From assembly GCA_002308795.1 (NCBI GenBank), contig DBVV01000029.1:1-12993 (forward strand): DNA of 12,993 nt. The letters run 5' to 3'. Shown in pieces: positions 1-7,395 of this stretch. The notes under the pieces are model-generated. The model had not been told where the DNA came from, made no database searches, and saw only the letters and a program-made list of their open reading frames with translations. Position 1 is the first letter of the stretch, and every line of letters starts with the position of its first letter. The stretch is from Mageeibacillus sp. UBA1255. GTDB lineage: Bacteria > Bacillota > Clostridia > UBA1212 > UBA1255. Made by a program: the position numbers and the translations under genes.

Positions 1-809
1 ATGACTCCGAGTACGAATATGAATGCGCAGATGCCGAGAACCAGCTTGGTGAGTATGCGCGAGAGCTGTGCCAGCTTGATCTGAAGCGGCGTAAGCTCTT
101 CTTCAGCCTGCGCGAGAGCGTCAGCGATCTTACCCATCTCGGTATCCATGCCGGTGTTCGTAACGACCATGCTTCCGCGTCCGTAGACTGCCACGGAGCC
201 CATATAAGCCATATTATGCCTGTCTGCGAGCGGTACGTCCAAAGCGTCGCCTCTAAGTTCCATCGGTTCTGTGTATTTATCCACAGGCACCGACTCGCCT
301 GTGAGCGAGGCCTCCTCTATCTTCAGGCTCGCGCTCTCCAGTATCCTTCCGTCGGCGGGTATCGCGTCTCCGGCCTCAAGTATCACTATATCGCCTGCTA
401 CTATATCTTCAGAAGGAATATGTACGAGTTTACCGTCACGTTTAACTTTGGACGTGGCTGCGGACATCTTCTGGAGCGCTTCTATCGCCTTTTCCGCTTT
501 GCTTTCCTGAACGACACCGAGCACGGCGTTGATTATAACGACGACAAGAATTATTATTACGTCAACCGGAAATTCGTGCTCAAGGATCGATGTTACGGCA
601 GATATTGCGGCGGCAACCAGCAGGATGATTATCATAGGATCGGCCATCTGTTTAAGGAGCCGTTTTATGACAGATTCTTTTTCAGGTTCTTTAAGCTTGT
701 TTTTACCGTTCTTAGAAAGCCTTTCTTCAGCTTCTGCGGAGGAAAGTCCGCCGCGGTTCGTTTTGAATTCTTCAAGAACTCTTTCTGACTCTTCAAGATA
801 GTATCTCAA
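1..809 (-). CDS. Cation-translocating P-type ATPase (calcium-type), N-terminal part
   Basis: Membrane pump that uses ATP to move a cation, most likely Ca2+, out of the cytoplasm. Only the first 269 codons are in the window; the phosphorylation (DKTGT) and nucleotide-binding domains lie beyond the left edge. Visible parts: the N-terminal cation-ATPase segment (residues 1-50, with the GLSSAEAEERL pattern and G-x-N-K-L typical of P2 ATPases), membrane helices M1 and M2 (about 58-77 and 83-102), the actuator domain with PADGRILE and the phosphatase loop TGES (residues 170-173), and the beginning of M3 (from about 252). The start is a TTG at 809, chosen because AAAGGA lies 9 bases upstream and the protein then begins MRYYLEESERVL, as in homologues. 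A second in-frame TTG at 818 abuts the ribosome binding site and is unlikely. It has its own promoter and faces away from the operon's terminator. The family is secure; the ion is inferred. Confidence 0.93.
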   Translation of the reverse strand, partial: MRYYLEESERVLEEFKTNRGGLSSAEAEERLSKNGKNKLKEPEKESVIKRLLKQMADPMIIILLVAAAISAVTSILEHEFPVDVIIILVVVIINAVLGVVQESKAEKAIEALQKMSAATSKVKRDGKLVHIPSEDIVAGDIVILEAGDAIPADGRILESASLKIEEASLTGESVPVDKYTEPMELRGDALDVPLADRHNMAYMGSVAVYGRGSMVVTNTGMDTEMGKIADALAQAEEELTPLQIKLAQLSRILTKLVLGICAFIFVLGV

Positions 810-853
810 CTGTATCAATCCTTTCGTACTTAGCACGTTGAAAACGCATCAGT

Positions 854-882
854 ATTCTACCACTTCCGACCCGATCAGGCAA
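854..882 (-). promoter_or_regulatory. Sigma-A-type promoter of the P-type ATPase gene
   Basis: On the minus strand TTGCCT (877-882) and TAGAAT (854-859) are separated by exactly 17 bases. Four of six and five of six positions match the consensus hexamers. Transcription would start near 847 and leave a leader of about 38 bases before the TTG start at 809. No operator is evident. Confidence 0.65.
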
Positions 883-1175
883 GTGCAAAATTTCAGTTTT
901 TAACGATTTTTGCATCATTCTGTTCTATTTTGAGCAGGTCAACGTTCCGGAAAACCGCGCCGATGTAAATATTTATGCTATTTTCGAACCATGAACATCC
1001 AAAAAGCACTGATTTTCGTGCCGGGTCAATGCTTCAGATGGCCGCTATGTTGTTTTCTGCACTAAAAACATACAAATTCGCACCAATTATGTTCTTCAAC
1101 TGTATCTTAACATGACGGCATCAGTAAAACTCTGCGTTTTTACGTGTCATTTTGAACATTATTGATGGATATATT
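883..1175. other. Intergenic region with no supported gene
   Basis: I find no reading frame with a plausible start, ribosome binding site and protein-like composition on either strand. It separates the operon's terminator from the ATPase promoter. A stop-bounded stretch of about 25 codons on the minus strand, near 1030-1110, reads smoothly but has no start signal and is too short to call. Confidence 0.5.
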
Positions 1176-1207
1176 AAAAAACTGCCTGCGGCAAAACTCA
1201 CAGGCAG
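1176..1207 (-). terminator. Intrinsic terminator of the minus-strand operon
   Basis: Read on the minus strand, CTGCCTG (1201-1207) pairs perfectly with CAGGCAG (1182-1188) across a 12-base loop and is followed at once by six Ts (1176-1181). It lies about 50 bases past the last stop of the gene remnant at 1255. It therefore most simply ends the transcript that begins near 8935, and it stops read-through into the ATPase gene. Confidence 0.75.
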
Positions 1208-1254
1208 CGTAAGCTTTAATGATTTATTCCAATTAATCCACAGGAGCAAAAAGA

Positions 1255-1566
1255 TCAAACATCGCTCCACTGTTGCAATTTTATTCTTTTCGAAATAATA
1301 ATAACAGCTATTATAACACCACCCGCACATATATTTCTGTGATCCATCCGACAGGCTGAGGCATATGGTAGCCCAACGAAAGGTAGCACACACCGTCTTC
1401 ATAGAAGAAATACATCATAAGGAATCCACATCTAAGAGCAAACTCTTGTATTGCGGATAGCAGAACCTCCACATGAATGAAATAACTCTCACGCGGACAT
1501 AGTTACAGCATTACATTGGTGACGGACGGAGTAACCCGAGCCATATGTTTTCCCATCTAAATACAT
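1255..1566 (-). pseudogene. Remnant of a small membrane protein gene, broken by two apparent frameshifts
   Basis: The ATG at 1564-1566 begins 2 bases after the stop of the preceding lipoprotein gene, so it sits where a coupled downstream gene would. The first frame reads MYLDGKTYGSGYSV and stops at a TGA after 25 codons. A second frame then continues smoothly for about 55 codons (with FIHVEVLLSAIQEFAL and LGYHMPQPVGWITEIYVR) and stops at TAA. A third frame takes over with GGVIIAVIIISKRIK, a typical hydrophobic helix followed by a basic cytoplasmic tail, and stops at TGA 1255-1257. Each segment has protein-like composition, and together they give about 104 codons ending in one transmembrane helix. 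The simplest reading is one gene with two small indels. I do not recognise the family. Sequencing error or chance reading frames are the alternatives. The 93-codon open frame at 1121-1402 is in a different frame and runs through the terminator, so I did not use it. Confidence 0.45.
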
Positions 1567-1568
1567 CC

Positions 1569-2465
1569 TTATGCGTTGTCTGAAACAATAGAACAGGAAA
1601 AACTGTTATTATTTTGATCTATTTTGATTTCAACATTGTTGACACCAAAATAAAATTCAGCAATACTGCATACTATTCCATATCCAACCATTATTTCCCC
1701 ATCTTCTATTTTGCTGTAATGATAGACTGCCTTAGGAAAATCAATATGATTATCGAATTCAAAATCAATCAATGGCAGGTGATATCGATGATCATAGCTT
1801 TCTCCGGGCTGAAGAATTTGACATTTTTGGACGTCCAAATCGATAACTAAAGTATCGCCATCATTTCTTTCAATCATTAAAACATTTTTATCTTCTTTGA
1901 AACCAATACCACATTGATCCAATACTTTTTTTAACGGTATTATTGGCCCGTAAAAACAATCGCTATTTTTAAAGATGGCCTCAATCGGTTCGCCTTCACG
2001 GATTGTTACGGATCCAATCTCATCGCTACATATTGGCAAAAAAATTGAAGTGTTATGATCGGTAAACCACATTTCGTAATTATAAGAGCGGTCTGTATAA
2101 AAATGATAAATACTGTGGTCTCGCGAATAAATGTCGACCTCAATAGTGAAATAATTCATAATAATACTGGAATAGTTGTTTTTCTTTAATACTTTTTCGG
2201 CAAAAAGCGAGATAATATCTTTACAAATACTTTCATCTGCTATTTTTGTCAAAACTACGGTTACAACCATAATTGTCTCGGAATGATTATCATATCCGAA
2301 CGATTGACTTGTATATCCGGCAATGAAATCCCTTTCTTCTTTCATAATTGCTTCAATCTCTTTACTGAAAGAAACCAATTTGGGAGAAGAAGCAGATTTC
2401 TGACAAGCGGCACTTGTAAATAAAAACAGAATTATCAATGCAATTATTATTTTTTTTGTTTTCAT
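1569..2465 (-). CDS. AT-rich lipoprotein with a copper-amine-oxidase-like segment, function unknown
   Basis: Exported lipoprotein of 298 residues. A basic N-terminus and hydrophobic stretch (1-17) lead to a lipobox ending SAAC, with Cys21 the predicted lipidated residue. Residues about 172-210, with IIPLKKVLDQCGIGFKEDK and then VLMI, resemble the repeat of copper-amine-oxidase N-terminal/stalk domains that is common in Bacillota surface proteins: a proline-leucine core, a short helix, and a beta hairpin. The rest has alternating beta-like segments and matches no family I can name. GGAGGT lies 9 bases before the ATG. It follows the glycosidase-like gene by 49 bases with no terminator between, so it is probably in the same operon. 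Its sequence is much richer in A and T, with AAA, AAT and ATT codons, than the genes upstream, which hints at later acquisition. The lipoprotein call is firm; the domain match is from motif only. Confidence 0.8.
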   Translation of the reverse strand: MKTKKIIIALIILFLFTSAACQKSASSPKLVSFSKEIEAIMKEERDFIAGYTSQSFGYDNHSETIMVVTVVLTKIADESICKDIISLFAEKVLKKNNYSSIIMNYFTIEVDIYSRDHSIYHFYTDRSYNYEMWFTDHNTSIFLPICSDEIGSVTIREGEPIEAIFKNSDCFYGPIIPLKKVLDQCGIGFKEDKNVLMIERNDGDTLVIDLDVQKCQILQPGESYDHRYHLPLIDFEFDNHIDFPKAVYHYSKIEDGEIMVGYGIVCSIAEFYFGVNNVEIKIDQNNNSFSCSIVSDNA

Positions 2466-2514
2466 AGTTCTATTACCTCCGATTCAACAAATGACGTGCC
2501 ATATCTCGTGAGAT

Positions 2515-4524
2515 TTATTTTTCTATGAGATTCGGACACTCCTGGCCGTTCCGGTAGCAGCGGATGTATTCGCACAGCCAGCGGTAGTACAGATCGCCGT
2601 GGCCGCCCTCCATCGGCTCCACGTCACGGCTGTACTCCTGATTGAAATTGTCCGTGAAAATGAATCCCACGCCGTCAACGTAGTAGAGCTGGGCGCACCA
2701 TTCGTTCCACCAGGTCACGGTAACGATCTTCGGATGGACGTCGAACACGTTCTTCCATTGACCGTTCCAGAACCTTCCTCCCTGCCTGCCGTGAGCAGTG
2801 GGCAATGACATATACGTTTCCTGTGTTGCCACGTCTGCGCACATATGTTCCGGACTCCCCGAAGCGTCGTAGGAAACCGTCTTGCTGTTATCGATCTCGA
2901 GGTAGCTCCACTGGTTCGTATCAGCTTTTCCGCGAAGTCCGTACATACTGCGTACGGTTATATCTGTATATTCGGCAGAATCATCGCGCGACCAGTCCAT
3001 GATAAACGGTTTTCCGTCCCAGTACACGAAGCAATCCTTCCATTTATCTACATCCATAAAATGCTCTTTCATATGCCCGAACATGTTGTTGCTGCCCATC
3101 CAAAACACCACGTAAGGAGTGCCTTTTCCTTCGGAGCGCATCTCCATGATAGTATTCAGAAGTGCCGTCGTAGGTCCCTGAATATATGAGAGCCATGGCG
3201 ATGAACCGGGATCGTATCCGGGAGAAGTGGCATACGTGTAGTCAAGAATGATGAAATCTACGCCGGCGTTGTACAGGAGCGTCATATTGTTGCGAATTGC
3301 ATCCGTATCCGTGCTTCTGTAGTATCCCTGTGCCGGTTTAGACCAGTAGTGGAATGCCGTTACGGCGTTATGCTGGTCGTTTTTAGTTCCGAAACCGTAT
3401 TCCGTTGAAAAACCGTATTTCTCGGTAAGCACGGCAACGTTTCGTGCATTTTCTATCTTATTCGTTCCTTCGCCGTGAATAGCGTTGAACCACATAGTGT
3501 AGCAGATACTGACAACGTCTTTTTTATCGGTAATATCAAGCCCGAGTTTATTGTCACCCACCGGTCTCGCTTCAATTTCGGTCAATGTCTTCTTCCTCCC
3601 TCTTGAACATCCAAGTATTTTTAAATTATCCATTCCGACGCCGCCTAAATGCGTGAAAAACGAGAAGTATTCGCCGTCGATCGAATCCATATCCTGCGCT
3701 CCGCGGTATTTTTCAGTTCCTTCGCCGTTAAAAACGATCATTTCGCCGTTTTCATTGACGATCCTGAGTACGCGCTGTCCTTTCAGGAAGACGTTGATAT
3801 CCTTGTTTTCACCAGCAACGATGTCAACGTGTGTATTTCCTTTTATCAGTTCGCTGTCAACTCCTACGCTGACGTTGCCGCCCGGCCATGACCACCCGGA
3901 TGCGTCCGCACCGTAGACGGTTATGGATGACGAAGCGGGGTTGAAGGCAATATAAATGCCGTCTCCGGGATTGTCTGCTATGCTTCCGACGTTTTTCTTG
4001 AAGACGCCTATCATCGTCGACATCCACGCTCCGTTTCCGTTCGAACTGAAATAGCCGTCGAACGACATCTGTGCCTGAACGTATTCTGATCCGAGGCACG
4101 TAACGACCGGAGCCCACGTCGTCCATCCGTTTCCTATATGATCAGCCGAAGTTGACGAGTAATTAATATAGAGCATACCGTCTGACACTACCGATGTATC
4201 CGGGGATCTGAGCACTGCCTCTCCGCCCAGCGTCGCATCGTCGCCGGAGAAGTCTTCGTTTAACAGCACTTCAATTCCCTTAGTACCTTTTTCGCTGATT
4301 ATTTCTCCTTTTTCGCCTTCGAAAGCATCGTACGTAACAGTTTCCGTCTTTGTTACGTATTCAACTATACCGTCGTTGAACGGTTTTTCGGGATCTTTCG
4401 TGGCATATTCATAACCCGGATCGGGCTCAGGCCTGGTGCTTACGCAGCCTGTGAAGAGACATACTCCCAGGATCATCGCCGTGACAAATACAGCGGCTCT
4501 TTTTAGAACAGTTTTCGCTTTCAA
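2515..4524 (-). CDS. Lipoprotein with glycoside-hydrolase-like TIM barrel (GH71/GH99-like) and N-terminal beta-sandwich
   Basis: Predicted surface enzyme of 669 residues acting on an extracellular or envelope glycan; the substrate is unknown. The lipobox is LFTGC (Cys27). A linker rich in charged residues (30-85) leads to a beta-sandwich (about 86-305) beginning LLNEDFSGDD and ending VGMDNLKILG, a pattern common to LamG-like or keto-disaccharide-hydrolase-like domains. The C-terminal half (about 335-669) looks like a barrel: strand ending YTMWFNA (342-348), a helix then VDFIILDY (422-429), VVFWMGSNN (472-480), KPFIMDWSRDD, and VTVTWWNEW (601-609). A WNEW motif late in the barrel is characteristic of GH99/GH71-like and WbsX-type proteins; Asp428 and Glu608 are candidate active-site residues. 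The start is TTG, with GGAGG 9 bases upstream. It lies 65 bases after the esterase gene, which fits joint action on an esterified polysaccharide. The exact family is an inference. Confidence 0.72.
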   Translation of the reverse strand: MKAKTVLKRAAVFVTAMILGVCLFTGCVSTRPEPDPGYEYATKDPEKPFNDGIVEYVTKTETVTYDAFEGEKGEIISEKGTKGIEVLLNEDFSGDDATLGGEAVLRSPDTSVVSDGMLYINYSSTSADHIGNGWTTWAPVVTCLGSEYVQAQMSFDGYFSSNGNGAWMSTMIGVFKKNVGSIADNPGDGIYIAFNPASSSITVYGADASGWSWPGGNVSVGVDSELIKGNTHVDIVAGENKDINVFLKGQRVLRIVNENGEMIVFNGEGTEKYRGAQDMDSIDGEYFSFFTHLGGVGMDNLKILGCSRGRKKTLTEIEARPVGDNKLGLDITDKKDVVSICYTMWFNAIHGEGTNKIENARNVAVLTEKYGFSTEYGFGTKNDQHNAVTAFHYWSKPAQGYYRSTDTDAIRNNMTLLYNAGVDFIILDYTYATSPGYDPGSSPWLSYIQGPTTALLNTIMEMRSEGKGTPYVVFWMGSNNMFGHMKEHFMDVDKWKDCFVYWDGKPFIMDWSRDDSAEYTDITVRSMYGLRGKADTNQWSYLEIDNSKTVSYDASGSPEHMCADVATQETYMSLPTAHGRQGGRFWNGQWKNVFDVHPKIVTVTWWNEWCAQLYYVDGVGFIFTDNFNQEYSRDVEPMEGGHGDLYYRWLCEYIRCYRNGQECPNLIEK

Positions 4525-4548
4525 CGTTATTATCCTCCGTTATTTTTT

Positions 4549-4561
4549 ACGATCTGATCGT
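4549..4561. repeat. Perfect 13-base inverted repeat between the esterase and glycosidase-like genes
   Basis: ACGATC and GATCGT flank a single central base, giving a perfect dyad in the 65-base gap, about 25 bases before the TTG start at 4524. As RNA it would form only a weak 4-base stem with a 5-base loop and lacks a T-run, so it is not a convincing terminator. It could be a protein-binding site or chance; no promoter hexamers accompany it. Confidence 0.3.
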
Positions 4562-4589
4562 TTTAAAGTTCATTTCCCGCCAAGGCTGA

Positions 4590-6446
4590 TCAGAAGCCGT
4601 ACATTTCGTCAAGTATTTCGTAAAGTCCCTCGTACGGGCCCTTCACATACGAGATATTGTCACCCAGTTCAAGTACGTTTCCCGTCCCGTCCCCGTCAGG
4701 CCAGACCGGGAGCCCGGCTCCGTTTGGATCGCCGTTCCTGATAAAATTGACAAAATACCCGGACATTATTCCGCTCAGATATCTGTCGTCTTTGCCGAAC
4801 AGGTTTGAATCTTTTGGAATGTTGCCGTAGAGATAAACTTCCTCCCCGCTGTGCCACGAGCCGAGTCTGCCGTTCTCTTTCGTGAAATAATACGTATATA
4901 CCGGGATCCCCGCGGCTTTTGCCTGTCTTTCCCAGCAGTAGTGGCCGTACGTGAACAGCACGACAGTATTAATATCGAGCCAGTTGCGCTTAGCCTGCGC
5001 ATCCGACGCTGCCGGAAACATCTCCAGCACTCTTGACGCGTACGGTTCTTTGAAGAATGCCCTTATTTTCTGCTCATAGTTTTTCATGTTGGCGTTGCTG
5101 AAGAGCAGGAAAGGCGCTGCTTCTTCTTTGTTGAAGCCGTGCATGATCGCTTCTTCGTTATGGATCCCTTTTTTATATGACTCGTACGGTGTTTCAGAAA
5201 GGACGTATCCGTCGATCGTGATGTGGTGATGGTAATTCATTTCGGGGGCAAGCTTATCTGCGCTTACAGTTCTAAGTTGATTCACGGAAGCGGCGCCGAA
5301 ACGCTTCTTGGTCATCGATCCTGCAACGAATGCGGATTCGAGCGCTCTGAATGAGTGTGCCGGTTCGGGAGCGGTAACGGTCGAACTTTCGCCGACGACG
5401 CGGCGGAACAGCCCTTTAGCAAGAGGCGACGTGCATAATGCAGAAACACATGCCGAACCTGCCGATTCTCCGGAAAGAGTAACGTTGTCCGGGTCGCCTC
5501 CGAAAGAAGCGATATTGTCCCTCACCCATTTAAGGGCGAGGATCTGGTCAAGCAGACCGTAATTACCCGTTGTCCCGTGCTCCGATTCCGAAGCAAGTTC
5601 CTGATCGGCGAAAAAGCCGAATATGCCAAGGCGGTAACCCATGTTTACGACGATAACTCCCTGGCGCGCAAGTCCTTCCCCGCTGTAATCGCCGTACCAC
5701 GGCTGGCCTGTCTGAAGCGAACCTCCGTGCACGTATACAAGTACCGGGAGGTCTTTTGCATCTCCGGCGGGTCTCCAGATGTTGAGGTACAGCGAGTCTT
5801 CGCTCACGGGAGGACGGTAGTTATCTGTGAAAGATATTTTGTAATCATGATACCCTATTATCTGCGTGAGGGAGTTGTATATGGGGAGGTTCGTGGTCTG
5901 CATCGACATCGGCGCAAAATGATCTGCCTTTAAAACTCCTTCCCACGGCTTTGCAGGTTCCGGTTCTTTCCAGCGCATTTCTCCGACAGGTGGAACTGCG
6001 TACGGTATTCCGGCGAATACTTCGACGGCTCCGTCAGCAGTCTTTACACCGGTCAGATCGCCCTGGGATACGTGTATCACGCTTGTTTCTCCGCCGTTTT
6101 TGCCTTCGACCGCGGGCACGTTCCTGACCGGCGGCCATGAGATCCATAATATAAGCGCGAACGTGACGATCATTCCGGACCACGCCGCCAGGCGTACGAT
6201 CGTTTTCCTTCTTCCCAGAACTTTTATCCTGAGAATTATGAACGCTGCGATCAGCGCTGCTGTTAAAAGCCATCCGATAAGCGTGTGTTTTCCAAGTTCA
6301 AGTACGCAAGCGAATATCAGGGAGAGTATAACGAGCACCACGCGCCAGAGTATCCCGCGGTTTGCTCTCTTAACGCCTTTACCTCCGCCGTTCGCGCCGC
6401 TCTCGACGTTTTTATTTCCGCTTTTACCGCTGTTTTTTTTACTCAT
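4590..6446 (-). CDS. Membrane-anchored type B carboxylesterase
   Basis: Alpha/beta-hydrolase of the carboxylesterase type B (para-nitrobenzyl esterase-like) family, expected to cleave carboxylic esters outside the membrane. The N-terminus is unusual: a basic, Gly/Asn/Lys-rich cytoplasmic tail (1-33), then three hydrophobic helices (about 34-51, 55-73, 87-104). The catalytic domain (about 122-618) has the family start GVKTADGAVEVFAGIPYA with PPVGEMRW, the EDSLYLNIW signature (216-224), the oxyanion-hole HGG (240-242), the nucleophile elbow GESAG with Ser328, a likely acid Glu442 in GFNKEEA, and His532 in GSWHSGEE. The C-terminal FVNFIRNGDPN is also typical. All triad residues are present, so it should be active. 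GAGG lies 6 bases before the ATG. It sits 46 bases after the acidic lipoprotein gene. With three helices the catalytic domain should face out if the tail is inside. The family is certain; substrate and topology are inferred. Confidence 0.95.
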   Translation of the reverse strand: MSKKNSGKSGNKNVESGANGGGKGVKRANRGILWRVVLVILSLIFACVLELGKHTLIGWLLTAALIAAFIILRIKVLGRRKTIVRLAAWSGMIVTFALILWISWPPVRNVPAVEGKNGGETSVIHVSQGDLTGVKTADGAVEVFAGIPYAVPPVGEMRWKEPEPAKPWEGVLKADHFAPMSMQTTNLPIYNSLTQIIGYHDYKISFTDNYRPPVSEDSLYLNIWRPAGDAKDLPVLVYVHGGSLQTGQPWYGDYSGEGLARQGVIVVNMGYRLGIFGFFADQELASESEHGTTGNYGLLDQILALKWVRDNIASFGGDPDNVTLSGESAGSACVSALCTSPLAKGLFRRVVGESSTVTAPEPAHSFRALESAFVAGSMTKKRFGAASVNQLRTVSADKLAPEMNYHHHITIDGYVLSETPYESYKKGIHNEEAIMHGFNKEEAAPFLLFSNANMKNYEQKIRAFFKEPYASRVLEMFPAASDAQAKRNWLDINTVVLFTYGHYCWERQAKAAGIPVYTYYFTKENGRLGSWHSGEEVYLYGNIPKDSNLFGKDDRYLSGIMSGYFVNFIRNGDPNGAGLPVWPDGDGTGNVLELGDNISYVKGPYEGLYEILDEMYGF

Positions 6447-6492
6447 GACCAGCCTCGCGATCTATCGTAGTCATTTCAGTCATCTGCGGATC

Positions 6493-7395
6493 TTACCTGC
6501 TGATACTTACGGTAACTGTATCTGTCGCGAAAGTAAGCGATACCGTGATGCCGTTTTCGTTCCCGGCAGTATATGAGTAAATAACGTATCCTGCGATCCC
6601 GTTCGTATCCTCATTCGCGTCCAGTGTGAATCCCGCTTTCTTAAGCGAATCCACATACTGTTTTACCGAATCTATGTCGATTTCCGTCTTCACTACAGTT
6701 ATACTGCTGTCGTCGGCAACGATGAGCGGATCCTCAAACGGAGGCTTCGGCACCTGCTTCGCGATCTCGTTGTCCGGCCACTCATTCAAGGAGGAAGGTC
6801 CGTCGCCCGTTCCGTGTTCTTCGGGATCGTACGGCTCGTAATCTTCAAATTCTTCCATATCCTTCAGCATGTCGTCGATCTCGCGCTGGAATTCATCCGC
6901 GTCAAACGAATCGAGTTCATTTACCGCCGCCTCATACTGAGCCTTTTCTTCGGCTGACATACCCTCGGTGACGTCAAGAGACTCCACGTCCTTGTCCTTC
7001 CATTCAGCGTCGGAATAGACCGCGGTCTGTGCTCCGTCGGAATGATCAAATCCGATCTCGTTTTCAGCGCCGCCGGGGACAACTTCGGTGTCGCGGTAAT
7101 ACAGATCATATCCGGTGCCGTCGTTGAGCGAGTCGTTGTCTTCGCTGAGGAATCTGTCATAAAGGGCAAGCAGTTCATCCAGAGTGAGGCTGTCGAGGTC
7201 AACTGCGCCGTTCAGGTCGTCGACAAGTTTTTCTGTTTCGGTCAGTTGTACGTCTTCCGGGTATCCGCCGGTCCCGTTCGCGTCATCAGGATCTTTTTTT
7301 CTGCCAAAGTTCGAGCAGGCGCAAAGTATGAGTGCGAAGGCGGAGACGACGGCGATCACGATCGTGAATGTTAAATATTTATTCATTTTCTTCAT
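6493..7395 (-). CDS. Acidic lipoprotein of unknown function
   Basis: Predicted surface lipoprotein of 300 residues. A signal sequence (residues 1-24) is followed by LCAC, with Cys27 the likely lipidated residue. Residues 35-205 are very rich in Asp and Glu (for example DDMLKDMEEFEDYEPYD) and look mostly disordered or helical, like a spacer through the cell wall. The last 95 residues form a compact-looking domain: WPDNEIAKQVPKP (206-218), a strand ITVVKTEID, a helix VKQYVDSLKKAGF, then YVIYSYTAGNE and ITVSLTF. This resembles small C-terminal domains seen in other clostridial lipoproteins, but I cannot name it securely. I chose the ATG at 7393-7395 because it overlaps the TGA of the upstream gene (ATGA) and has AAGGTGG 10 bases upstream. 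A longer in-frame start at 7431 would lie deep inside the previous gene and lacks a proper signal peptide. The overlap implies translational coupling. Confidence 0.82.
   Translation of the reverse strand: MKKMNKYLTFTIVIAVVSAFALILCACSNFGRKKDPDDANGTGGYPEDVQLTETEKLVDDLNGAVDLDSLTLDELLALYDRFLSEDNDSLNDGTGYDLYYRDTEVVPGGAENEIGFDHSDGAQTAVYSDAEWKDKDVESLDVTEGMSAEEKAQYEAAVNELDSFDADEFQREIDDMLKDMEEFEDYEPYDPEEHGTGDGPSSLNEWPDNEIAKQVPKPPFEDPLIVADDSSITVVKTEIDIDSVKQYVDSLKKAGFTLDANEDTNGIAGYVIYSYTAGNENGITVSLTFATDTVTVSISR

Noticed and set aside
216..801. Overlapping plus-strand open frames of 190, 79 and 90 codons
   Set aside because: They are antisense shadows of the P-type ATPase, whose minus-strand translation shows the TGES motif and membrane helices.
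1121..1402. Open frame of 93 codons on the minus strand
   Set aside because: It runs through the intrinsic terminator at 1176-1207, has Cys/Tyr/Lys-rich composition without domain character, and lies in a different frame from the better protein-like segments of the remnant.
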